Positions 1-5,106 of a stretch of DNA of 5,106 nucleotides are shown here, in pieces (the stretch's first letter is position 1; each line of letters begins with the position of its first letter). The DNA lies in NCBI GenBank assembly GCA_026990815.1, contig JALXCS010000118.1, forward strand, positions 1,802-6,907, read 5' to 3'. The DNA comes from Methylomonas sp. (lineage in GTDB: Bacteria > Pseudomonadota > Gammaproteobacteria > Methylococcales > Methylomonadaceae). The notes beneath the pieces were generated by a model, which made no database searches, was not told where the DNA came from, and saw nothing but the letters and a program-made list of their open reading frames with translations. Position numbers and translations under genes: made by a program.

Positions 1-1850
1 ACAATATTCTCCGCCATTCGCCTTATTTTCAGGCGGCAAGATCTTTGTTGGCAATTAATCAAGGCGGGGCGGTTTACTGTCAAAATCTGATATTTTTCAG
101 TTTGCGGCAAAGAAATGTAATTTCAGAAATTAAAGGTCTAAATAAACAACAATGCCAATTTGTTGAACAACTGGCAAAATTGCGACAACCATTAGCAATA
201 GATGAAAAATTCAAATTAGCTATCCAGTTTCAAACTTTACTTGAAAAGCAAATGGCACAACGTTTTTGTCTGGCAATGTTGTCTGATTATCCAGAAGGGT
301 TTCAGGAAATAAAAGAGAATTTTTTTGCAGATAATGAATTCGAGCAGAACAGAGTGCTGGCATTGCTTGCTGAACAGGATGAAAATATAGTAGATGCTGA
401 ATTTTTTTGGCGACAATGCATAAAAAATCTTACAGAGAATAATATTGATGATTATCTGAGGATCGCCCTGATTTTGCGTCACCTCGCAAGTATACTGCCA
501 GAGTCGGAGCGTACAGAGTGCCTGATTGAAAGTTTGCAATACGATGCTGATGATCGGGAGACTATTGTTCTGATTCTAAATTATTTTCATCAGAAACTGC
601 ATCCTGATGAAAATCAACAGTTCTTTATAGAGCAGGCTGTCAAGCGATTTTCTGAAGATATTGAAATTCTGGAGATTGCCACGCGGATTTCAATTCAGAT
701 TAGTAACCAGGGCAAAGCATTAGAATATGCTGAAAAAATCCTGACAATAGATGCTTTGAACAGTTTTGCAAAACAGGTGATAGTGACTGGATATGTGGAA
801 CGAGCGAGAAACTGTCTGCAAAACAAAGATTTTGAGTGTGCCAATCAAGCTGTTCAACAAATAAAAGCAATAAATCTTAATAAATCTCAATTGCTACAAT
901 TTCAACTATTGGAGGCTTTTTTATGCTTCATTGAGCAAGATAAGCAACAGGGGTTGGAAAACATCGCCCAAGCATTTGCATGTCGACTACCTGATTCGGT
1001 CAATGCACATTTTCTGGCCTCAATGGAAGCCCAGCTTGCTGGATTGCCGGTAGCTACAATTTTAAAAGTATTGCCTCCAATCAAAGACCATTTGCTAACC
1101 CCCACATCATTTGAGCAGTTAATCAAGACAATTTCCAGTTATCTTAAGGATAAAAATAATAATCCCAAGTTGTATAAAAGCCTGGAGAAGATCAAGGTAT
1201 CACTGAAGCAATCATTGCAGCAATTATATTTTGATGAGTATCAGTTATTAGCATTTTGTGAAATATTGGCTGGAGTCAAGCATTTTGATTTATTGAGTTA
1301 TAGTTCTAAATTAGCACTAAAAAAGTATCCTAGACCCGTGTGGGGATATTATTCAGCCGTTGCGGAAACTGATAATAACCCTGAGCAATGCACAATTCAG
1401 CAATACCTGGCTTTAAAATCAGATCTGGCAAATGCCCGAAAGCAACGGGATTACCATACCACAATGATGCTTGAACAATACCTGGATAACTATCTTCAAA
1501 CACATCCACAACAAAATCTGGATATGATCGAAGATGCATTGAAAGTTAATGAAGCCGATCTCCAGAAAGATGTTGACGGGCCAATGGAACAGCTTTTTGG
1601 GGAAATTCCAGATCATGAATTTTCTTTAATCAATGAGGAAATGGATAAACTGGCTAAAAAAATTTCCCCGGAACAATTGGTCGAGCTGCTATGTCCGAAA
1701 CATGACCATAGCTCAATTGTAACAGCCATGATGAATGAACCAGATTTATATACTGCCATGCTGGTTCTGAAAGCAGCAGATAAAATGGATATTAAAATAA
1801 ATGTGACAATTAATGATGTGCTAGATTGTTTTGGTACCAAGAAAAAATAA
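1..1850 (+). CDS. Large TPR-like helical repeat protein, 5' end outside window
   Basis: The frame is open from the left edge (first full codon at 3-5) to TAA at 1848-1850, giving about 615 visible residues. A TTG at 45 could open a 601-residue product, with a purine-rich AGGCGG at 31-36, but the codons before it read as normal helical protein (HSPYFQAARSLL), so I infer that the gene starts upstream and is partial here. The protein is soluble, with no signal peptide or membrane segment visible. It is almost entirely amphipathic helices with Ala/Leu/Tyr spacing typical of TPR-type hairpins, clearest at about 660-870 (pattern GKALEYAEKILTID, then AxxCLQNKDFECANQAV). A distinct acidic/helical C-terminal segment lies at about 1570-1840, containing LCPKHDHSS and ending in a small VLDCFG motif. 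I do not recognise the family. Its place ahead of a J protein, GrpE and Hsp70 suggests, as inference, an adaptor, co-chaperone or client of that system. Confidence 0.8.
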   Translation, partial: NILRHSPYFQAARSLLAINQGGAVYCQNLIFFSLRQRNVISEIKGLNKQQCQFVEQLAKLRQPLAIDEKFKLAIQFQTLLEKQMAQRFCLAMLSDYPEGFQEIKENFFADNEFEQNRVLALLAEQDENIVDAEFFWRQCIKNLTENNIDDYLRIALILRHLASILPESERTECLIESLQYDADDRETIVLILNYFHQKLHPDENQQFFIEQAVKRFSEDIEILEIATRISIQISNQGKALEYAEKILTIDALNSFAKQVIVTGYVERARNCLQNKDFECANQAVQQIKAINLNKSQLLQFQLLEAFLCFIEQDKQQGLENIAQAFACRLPDSVNAHFLASMEAQLAGLPVATILKVLPPIKDHLLTPTSFEQLIKTISSYLKDKNNNPKLYKSLEKIKVSLKQSLQQLYFDEYQLLAFCEILAGVKHFDLLSYSSKLALKKYPRPVWGYYSAVAETDNNPEQCTIQQYLALKSDLANARKQRDYHTTMMLEQYLDNYLQTHPQQNLDMIEDALKVNEADLQKDVDGPMEQLFGEIPDHEFSLINEEMDKLAKKISPEQLVELLCPKHDHSSIVTAMMNEPDLYTAMLVLKAADKMDIKINVTINDVLDCFGTKKK

Positions 1851-1880
1851 TAGTTTACCGGAAGCAACGAAAAACCGTAA
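1851..1880 (+). other. 30-base gap before the J-protein gene
   Basis: This is the only real intergenic spacer inside the operon. An in-frame TAA at 1878-1880 directly precedes the ATG at 1881, so the J protein cannot start further upstream. The only Shine-Dalgarno-like stretch, GGAAG at 1860-1864, is about 16 bases from the ATG, which is long for good initiation. I see no hairpin plus T-run, so no terminator, and no convincing promoter. Read-through from the upstream gene is the simplest interpretation. Confidence 0.55.
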
Positions 1881-2216
1881 ATGAATACACCCTATGATAT
1901 TTTGGAGGTCTCCATTGACGCAAGTGACGCAGAAATCAAACAGGCATATTTGCGGCAAATAAAGAAACATCCGCCGGATCAAGAACCTGATCAATTTCGC
2001 TTGATTCATGATGCCTATTTAGCCATCAAGGACAAAAAATGCCGGCTCAGTTATGAATTGTTCACGTTACCAATAGCAGACTTTGATGAACTGCTAGATC
2101 AGGCGTTAAATACCGACCGCCCATTAAAAATTACTGTCAGGCAATTTAAGGAACTTCTTCAGGCAAATGTTGATGAACCGGCGACACCGACTGCTTTTAC
2201 TGGACTTGAAAAATAA
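1881..2216 (+). CDS. Minimal J-domain protein with HPP in place of HPD
   Basis: A 111-residue J-domain (Hsp40-type) co-chaperone, expected to deliver clients to an Hsp70 and stimulate its ATPase. Residues 4-60 show the J-domain pattern: PYDILEVSIDASDAEIKQAY (helix I to helix II), basic helix II (LRQIKKH), a short loop, helix III (FRLIHDAYLAI), and helix IV with CRLSYELF matching the usual R-x-x-Y. The loop signature reads H30-P31-P32-D33 instead of HPD, and H30 to the helix III Phe (F39) is 9 residues, against 14 in E. coli DnaJ. No Gly/Phe region, no CxxCxGxG zinc module and no client-binding C-terminal domain follow; the last 50 residues are a short helical, then Pro/Thr-rich, tail. The start is fixed by the adjacent in-frame stop. 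Its stop directly abuts the ATG of the GrpE gene. Assignment to the J superfamily is secure; whether it activates the neighbouring Hsp70 is inferred. Confidence 0.9.
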   Translation: MNTPYDILEVSIDASDAEIKQAYLRQIKKHPPDQEPDQFRLIHDAYLAIKDKKCRLSYELFTLPIADFDELLDQALNTDRPLKITVRQFKELLQANVDEPATPTAFTGLEK

Positions 2217-2219
2217 ATG
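2214..2219 (+). other. Abutting stop/start TAA-ATG, J protein to GrpE
   Basis: The TAA of the J-protein gene (2214-2216) is followed without a gap by the ATG of the GrpE gene (2217-2219). The upstream Shine-Dalgarno candidate is only GGA at 2202-2204, 12 bases away, so initiation probably depends on terminating ribosomes (translational coupling, inferred). Confidence 0.7.
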
Positions 2220-2882
2220 AATAACGATTCTCCTGAAAATGATTTGCTAACGGAATTCGAAAATTACCTGAAGCAGACTCATTTAGAAACATTGCCGATG
2301 GGTGGACAGCCAGACCTGAAAACTGTTCTGGCAGAAATTTCAGCACTAAAAACCGAAGTCAAGGCAGAATCAAGGCAGTATAAAAACTCCCTTGATAGTC
2401 TTGATTCAGCTCTGAAAAATTTACAGGAAGATAACAGGGTGCTGGCTGAGCAATTGGCACAATCCAAACTCCGGTTGGAAACGGAACAGCATAAAATAAT
2501 GAGAACCATGCTACTGGAAATGCTGGAGTTATATGACCGCTTGAGTGATGGAATGGCGATTTTAAAAAAGTATCATCCGGTCAAAACATTATTCAAAAGT
2601 TCCAGGAAAAAAGATATTCGAGTCATCAATCGTTTTAAGGAAGGGCAGGGAATTACCATCAGACGCTTGGAACAATTATTGTGGCAATATAAAGTCAGAC
2701 CCATTGAATGTGTTGGCAAACTTTTTGACCCTGAAAAAATGCACGCAGTAGCAACAGCATTTGATTCAACCAAGGACAATGGCAAGGTGCTTGAGGAACT
2801 GCGCAAGGGATTTTTATTACGGGATCAGGTGCTTCGGCTGGCAGAAGTTAAAGTGAACAAAATTACGGAATCAACAGAATGA
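2217..2882 (+). CDS. grpE: GrpE-family nucleotide exchange factor (operon-specific paralogue)
   Basis: A 221-residue GrpE-type protein, which as a dimer would release ADP from the partner Hsp70 in the cytosol. The C-terminal beta domain (about 160-216) carries the family signature: K-L-F-D-P-E-K-M-H-A-V at 168-178, then G189-K-V-L-E-E-L-R-K-G-F-L-L-R-D at 189-203, and VLRLAEVKV at 205-213. Residues about 34-108 are a long charged heptad-like helix, matching the GrpE dimer stalk. Between stalk and beta domain lies an unusually basic segment (KKYHPVKTLFKSSRKK, 117-132), followed by a second helix with RRLEQLLWQYKV. It is somewhat longer than E. coli GrpE (197 aa). The gene begins directly after the J-protein stop and its TGA overlaps the Hsp70 ATG by four bases, so it is almost certainly co-translated with its partner. 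It is probably additional to a housekeeping grpE elsewhere (inference; not visible here). Confidence 0.92.
   Translation: MNNDSPENDLLTEFENYLKQTHLETLPMGGQPDLKTVLAEISALKTEVKAESRQYKNSLDSLDSALKNLQEDNRVLAEQLAQSKLRLETEQHKIMRTMLLEMLELYDRLSDGMAILKKYHPVKTLFKSSRKKDIRVINRFKEGQGITIRRLEQLLWQYKVRPIECVGKLFDPEKMHAVATAFDSTKDNGKVLEELRKGFLLRDQVLRLAEVKVNKITESTE
2879..2882 (+). other. ATGA overlap, GrpE to Hsp70
   Basis: The Hsp70 ATG (2879-2881) and the GrpE TGA (2880-2882) share bases in a classic ATGA junction. CGGAA at 2866-2870 lies 8 bases ahead of the ATG and is a weak ribosome binding site. The overlap favours coupled, near-stoichiometric synthesis of exchange factor and chaperone. Confidence 0.8.
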
Positions 2883-4636
2883 GCGAAACAATTATTGGTA
2901 TTGACCTTGGTACAACCAATTCGGAAGTGGCCATTGTTGAACAAGGTAAAGTTAAAATCATTGAACACAATGGCCAAAAGATTCTGCCTTCATTTGTTGG
3001 CATTGATCAGGATGACAAGGTGATCGTAGGTGAGCAGGCCAGAAAGCAATATTTACTGTATCCGGAGCGTACTGTTAAATCCATAAAAAGATTAATGGGC
3101 CAGGATGCCCAGGTTAATTTGGCAGGCAAATCTTTTACTCCTCAGGAAATTTCAGCCATCATTTTAAAAACCCTAAAGCAAACTGCCGAACAATATTTAG
3201 GGAAATCAGTCAGTAAAGCGGTGATTACCGTTCCCGCCTATTTTTCTGATGCCCAGCGACAGGCAACCCGCGAAGCAGGTGAAATTGCAGGTCTCGAAGT
3301 GCTTAGAATGATAAATGAACCTACTGCGGCAGCACTGAGTTATGGTGCAGCGCAGGACCAGGCAAAAAAAATGCTAGTTTATGATCTTGGAGGAGGCACT
3401 TTTGATGTTTCCGTTGTTAATGTTGAATCCGGCGTAGTTGAAGTATTATCCAGCCACGGGGACAATTATTTAGGCGGGGACGATTTTGATCAGCAGATTA
3501 TTAATTTTTTACTGGATCACATAAAAAACACCTATCAGATAGATGCTAGTTCCGATATTAAAGCAATGGCGCGCATAGCCCGCACAGCAGAGAACGCAAA
3601 ACTGGCGCTCTCAAACCAGCCTTTTGTACAAATACAAGAAGAATATTTGCTGGAACTGCAAGGATCACCTATTCATTTGTCTGTGGAACTTTCAAGACAT
3701 GAATATGAAGATATGATCGAAGAATATATTAATGCTACTTTGGATGCGGTTCATATCGCATTAAAAGGGGCAAAAACTGCTTCTTCAGGCATTGACGAAA
3801 TTATTCTGGTCGGCGGTTCTACTCGAACGCCATGTATTCGAGAACGTTTGTTTAATGAATTTGGGTTTGAACCTCATGCTGAAGTTGATCCTGATTTATG
3901 TGTTTCCATGGGAGCAGCAATCCAGGCAGCAATGATAGCTGGCGAAAAAGTTGATACCGTTCTGGTGGATGTAACCCCATATACCTATGGAACCAGTGCT
4001 TTGGGTATTTTAAATGGGGAGTCATATCCTTTTACTTTTGTTCCGGTAATTCATAAAAACAGTACTTTGCCGATTAGTAAAACTGAAGCATTTACTACCA
4101 GCTATGATGGCCAGGAGTTTGTGGATATCAATATTTATCAGGGTGAACAACCGGATGCCTTAAATAATACTAAAATTGGTGATTTTCAGGTAACCGGACT
4201 GAAAGATGTAAAAGCAGGTAATGTTATTACGTTAACGCTGGAATTGGATCTCAATGGCATTTTGCATGTTTCCGCTCGGGAAAAATACAGTGGAATGGAA
4301 AAATCCATAACCATAAAAAATGCCTTGTCTCACTTCGAAGGTGAAAAGCTGGAGAAAGCCAAGCAACGCGTTACATCCATGTTCGGTCAGATGGACACCA
4401 GACTTTTTGATGAGGACAAGTCAGAGCCTGAACAAGCTGACACTCCGGAAATCAAACAGGCACGCGAATTAATCAACAAGGCAGAGAAATTATTGGATCA
4501 GGTATCCAGTGAAGATAAGGAAGATATCAGTGAACTTGTTAAAACCATAAATAATCTGATTGAGTCAGGGGATCTTCAGGGACTTGATAAACCAACTATG
4601 CAATTAAGCGATATTATCTATTATCTGGAATCCTGA
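2879..4636 (+). CDS. Hsp70 family chaperone, DnaK/HscC-like accessory paralogue
   Basis: A 585-residue Hsp70, an ATP-driven cytosolic chaperone that binds and releases extended hydrophobic peptides. The nucleotide-binding domain (1-358) has phosphate loop 1 (GIDLGTTNS, D9-T13), K70, VPAYFSD (P119), R127, connect-1 with R143 and NEPTAAA (E147), phosphate loop 2 DLGGGTFD (T174, D176) and the adenosine motif VGGSTRTP (311-318). These match E. coli DnaK K70, P143, R151, R167, E171, T199 and D201. The linker TVLVD (360-364) leads to a full beta substrate-binding domain (365-480; KNSTLP, YQGE, DLNGILHVSAREK). A helical lid (485-585) follows, interrupted by an acidic Pro-containing stretch at 510-523. 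The protein is shorter than DnaK (638 aa): about 24 residues are missing between K70 and P119, and there is no disordered EEV-type tail. Both differences resemble HscC (556 aa), and the lid end is also HscC-like. Sequence of the catalytic core is otherwise close to DnaK. Function as an active chaperone is very likely; the client is unknown. Confidence 0.96.
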   Translation: MSETIIGIDLGTTNSEVAIVEQGKVKIIEHNGQKILPSFVGIDQDDKVIVGEQARKQYLLYPERTVKSIKRLMGQDAQVNLAGKSFTPQEISAIILKTLKQTAEQYLGKSVSKAVITVPAYFSDAQRQATREAGEIAGLEVLRMINEPTAAALSYGAAQDQAKKMLVYDLGGGTFDVSVVNVESGVVEVLSSHGDNYLGGDDFDQQIINFLLDHIKNTYQIDASSDIKAMARIARTAENAKLALSNQPFVQIQEEYLLELQGSPIHLSVELSRHEYEDMIEEYINATLDAVHIALKGAKTASSGIDEIILVGGSTRTPCIRERLFNEFGFEPHAEVDPDLCVSMGAAIQAAMIAGEKVDTVLVDVTPYTYGTSALGILNGESYPFTFVPVIHKNSTLPISKTEAFTTSYDGQEFVDINIYQGEQPDALNNTKIGDFQVTGLKDVKAGNVITLTLELDLNGILHVSAREKYSGMEKSITIKNALSHFEGEKLEKAKQRVTSMFGQMDTRLFDEDKSEPEQADTPEIKQARELINKAEKLLDQVSSEDKEDISELVKTINNLIESGDLQGLDKPTMQLSDIIYYLES

Positions 4637-4638
4637 TG
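4634..4638 (+). other. TGATG one-base overlap, Hsp70 to zinc-ribbon gene
   Basis: The Hsp70 TGA (4634-4636) shares its last A with the next ATG (4636-4638). GGAA at 4627-4630 sits 5 bases before the ATG and could serve as a weak ribosome binding site. The zinc-ribbon gene is therefore part of the same translational unit as the chaperone. Confidence 0.75.
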
Positions 4639-5016
4639 GAACGCTGTCCGGTTTGTCAGGCACGTATCAGAAACGGAACAAACTGTCCAAGATGTAAAAC
4701 TGATTTAAAAACAGTTATACAAAGCGAAAAAATTGCACAACAATGGCTAGTAAAAACTATTCATTATTTACAGAACAATGAAATAGAGCCAGCGATTAAA
4801 GCATTGGAAAATTCATTGTGGCTAAACAAAACACCACTTGGGTTGTCAGTAAGACAATTTTTGATTCAGCAGCAAATCAGGAAGATTTTGAAACTTTTGG
4901 AACAAAAAAACTTGTCAGCAGCAAAAAATCAGATTTACCTCAGTCGCTGGTTATTTCCTTATAGTCCACAACTGAAACAACTTAGAAACTTTGTAACTAT
5001 TCAGCCAAAAAAATGA
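4636..5016 (+). CDS. Zinc-ribbon protein with TPR-like helical hairpins
   Basis: A 126-residue basic, soluble protein that I do not recognise as a named family. The N-terminus is a compact zinc ribbon: C4-P-V-C7, nine residues, then C17-P-R-C20, which would bind one Zn ion. The remainder is helical and divides into two TPR-like hairpins, about 33-68 (AQQWLVKTIHYLQNNEIEPAIKALENSL, cited by its ends AQQW and ALENSL) and about 76-118 (IRKILKLLEQKNLSAAKNQI). The second hairpin is followed by RWLFPYSPQLKQL and a lysine-rich end. No membrane segment or signal peptide is seen. The one-base overlap with the Hsp70 gene ties it to the chaperone operon. By inference it could dock clients or the chaperone, or act as a regulator; a DNA/RNA-binding zinc ribbon is the main alternative. 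Confidence 0.82.
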   Translation: MERCPVCQARIRNGTNCPRCKTDLKTVIQSEKIAQQWLVKTIHYLQNNEIEPAIKALENSLWLNKTPLGLSVRQFLIQQQIRKILKLLEQKNLSAAKNQIYLSRWLFPYSPQLKQLRNFVTIQPKK

Positions 5017-5106
5017 AAAAAGGACTTGACAAGATTTTCCCGAAGTTTTTGAAATTTTAGGAGTATTTGCAAAACCGGACTGAAAGTATCATAACAGGCG
5101 ATATGA
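5017..5106 (+). other. Non-coding 3' flank, possible start of next gene
   Basis: The 90 bases after the zinc-ribbon stop contain no complete gene. An ATG at 5103-5105 is preceded by ACAGG at 5094-5098 and could open the next gene. In the same frame a TTG at 5067 is open to the right edge, but the TAGGAG at 5058-5063 lies only 3 bases before it, which is too close. I see no hairpin with a T-run, so no intrinsic terminator for the operon is supported. Confidence 0.4.
5026..5055 (+). promoter_or_regulatory. Possible sigma70 promoter downstream of operon
   Basis: A perfect TTGACA -35 hexamer lies at 5026-5031. With an 18-base spacer, TGAAAT at 5050-5055 matches TATAAT at four of six positions but lacks the highly conserved second A. 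A TAGGAG ribosome-binding-like motif follows at 5058-5063. Transcription would run into whatever begins near the right edge. A perfect hexamer occurs by chance, so this is tentative. Confidence 0.33.

Noticed and set aside
45..47. TTG as the true start of the first gene
   Set aside because: The frame stays open and protein-like to the left edge, and no ATG or GTG lies nearby, so a start outside the window is more likely; TTG is possible but not preferred.
1831..1840. Perfect palindrome TTGGTACCAA near the end of the first gene
   Set aside because: It has no loop and lies within coding sequence; ten bases can arise by chance, and no second copy or T-run supports an operator or terminator.
1969..1979. 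Inverted repeat ATCCG-C-CGGAT over the HPP codons
   Set aside because: Arms of five bases around a one-base centre cannot form a useful hairpin and follow from the repeated CCG codon.
1968..1979. HPP caused by a frameshift or sequencing error
   Set aside because: The frame is intact on both sides, with good J-domain helices before and after, and the shortened loop is a coherent change that a single-base error would not produce.
237..2806. Open frames on the minus strand inside the first gene, the J, and the GrpE genes
   Set aside because: They lie opposite well-supported coding regions, have low-complexity or Cys/Ser/Phe-rich translations typical of antisense frames, and show no family motifs.
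5025..5048. Heat-shock (sigma32) promoter
   Set aside because: CTTGAC resembles part of the -35 element, but there is no CCCCAT-type -10 element at proper spacing, and it lies downstream of the chaperone genes.
5017..5060. Intrinsic terminator after the zinc-ribbon gene
   Set aside because: The region is A/T-rich but shows no GC-rich stem followed by a T-run.

Overview
The window looks like a piece of a moderately AT-rich Gram-negative genome, most likely gammaproteobacterial. That placement rests on protein style (the Hsp70 reads as DnaK/HscC-like) and on tightly packed genes, so it is tentative. All recognisable genes are on the + strand and form one compact operon-like run from base 1 to 5016. 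No RNA gene, mobile element, CRISPR array or sizeable repeat was found.

Layout: bases 1-1850 hold the 3' part of a large, soluble, all-helical protein with TPR-like repeats. Its frame is open to the left edge, so its true start is probably outside the window. After a 30-base gap comes a 111-aa J-domain protein (1881-2216). It abuts a 221-aa GrpE-family protein (2217-2882), which overlaps by 4 bases a 585-aa Hsp70 (2879-4636), which overlaps by 1 base a 126-aa zinc-ribbon protein with two helical-hairpin repeats (4636-5016). The last 90 bases hold no gene of their own. They contain a perfect TTGACA hexamer with a weak -10 partner, and possible starts of a further gene running off the right edge.

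Together, J protein, nucleotide exchange factor and Hsp70 make a complete second chaperone cycle, encoded as a unit and flanked by two helical-repeat proteins that could be substrate adaptors or clients. It is not the usual housekeeping arrangement: the order is J-grpE-hsp70 rather than grpE-dnaK-dnaJ. The Hsp70 lacks about 24 residues of the nucleotide-binding domain that E. coli DnaK has, and it lacks the disordered DnaK tail, both of which it shares with HscC. The J protein is a bare J domain with HPP in place of the invariant HPD and a shortened loop. The Hsp70 nevertheless keeps its ATPase, allosteric and J-contact residues. The most interesting reading is a specialised, self-contained Hsp70 machine with its own partners and a non-canonical J-domain/Hsp70 contact; its client is unknown.
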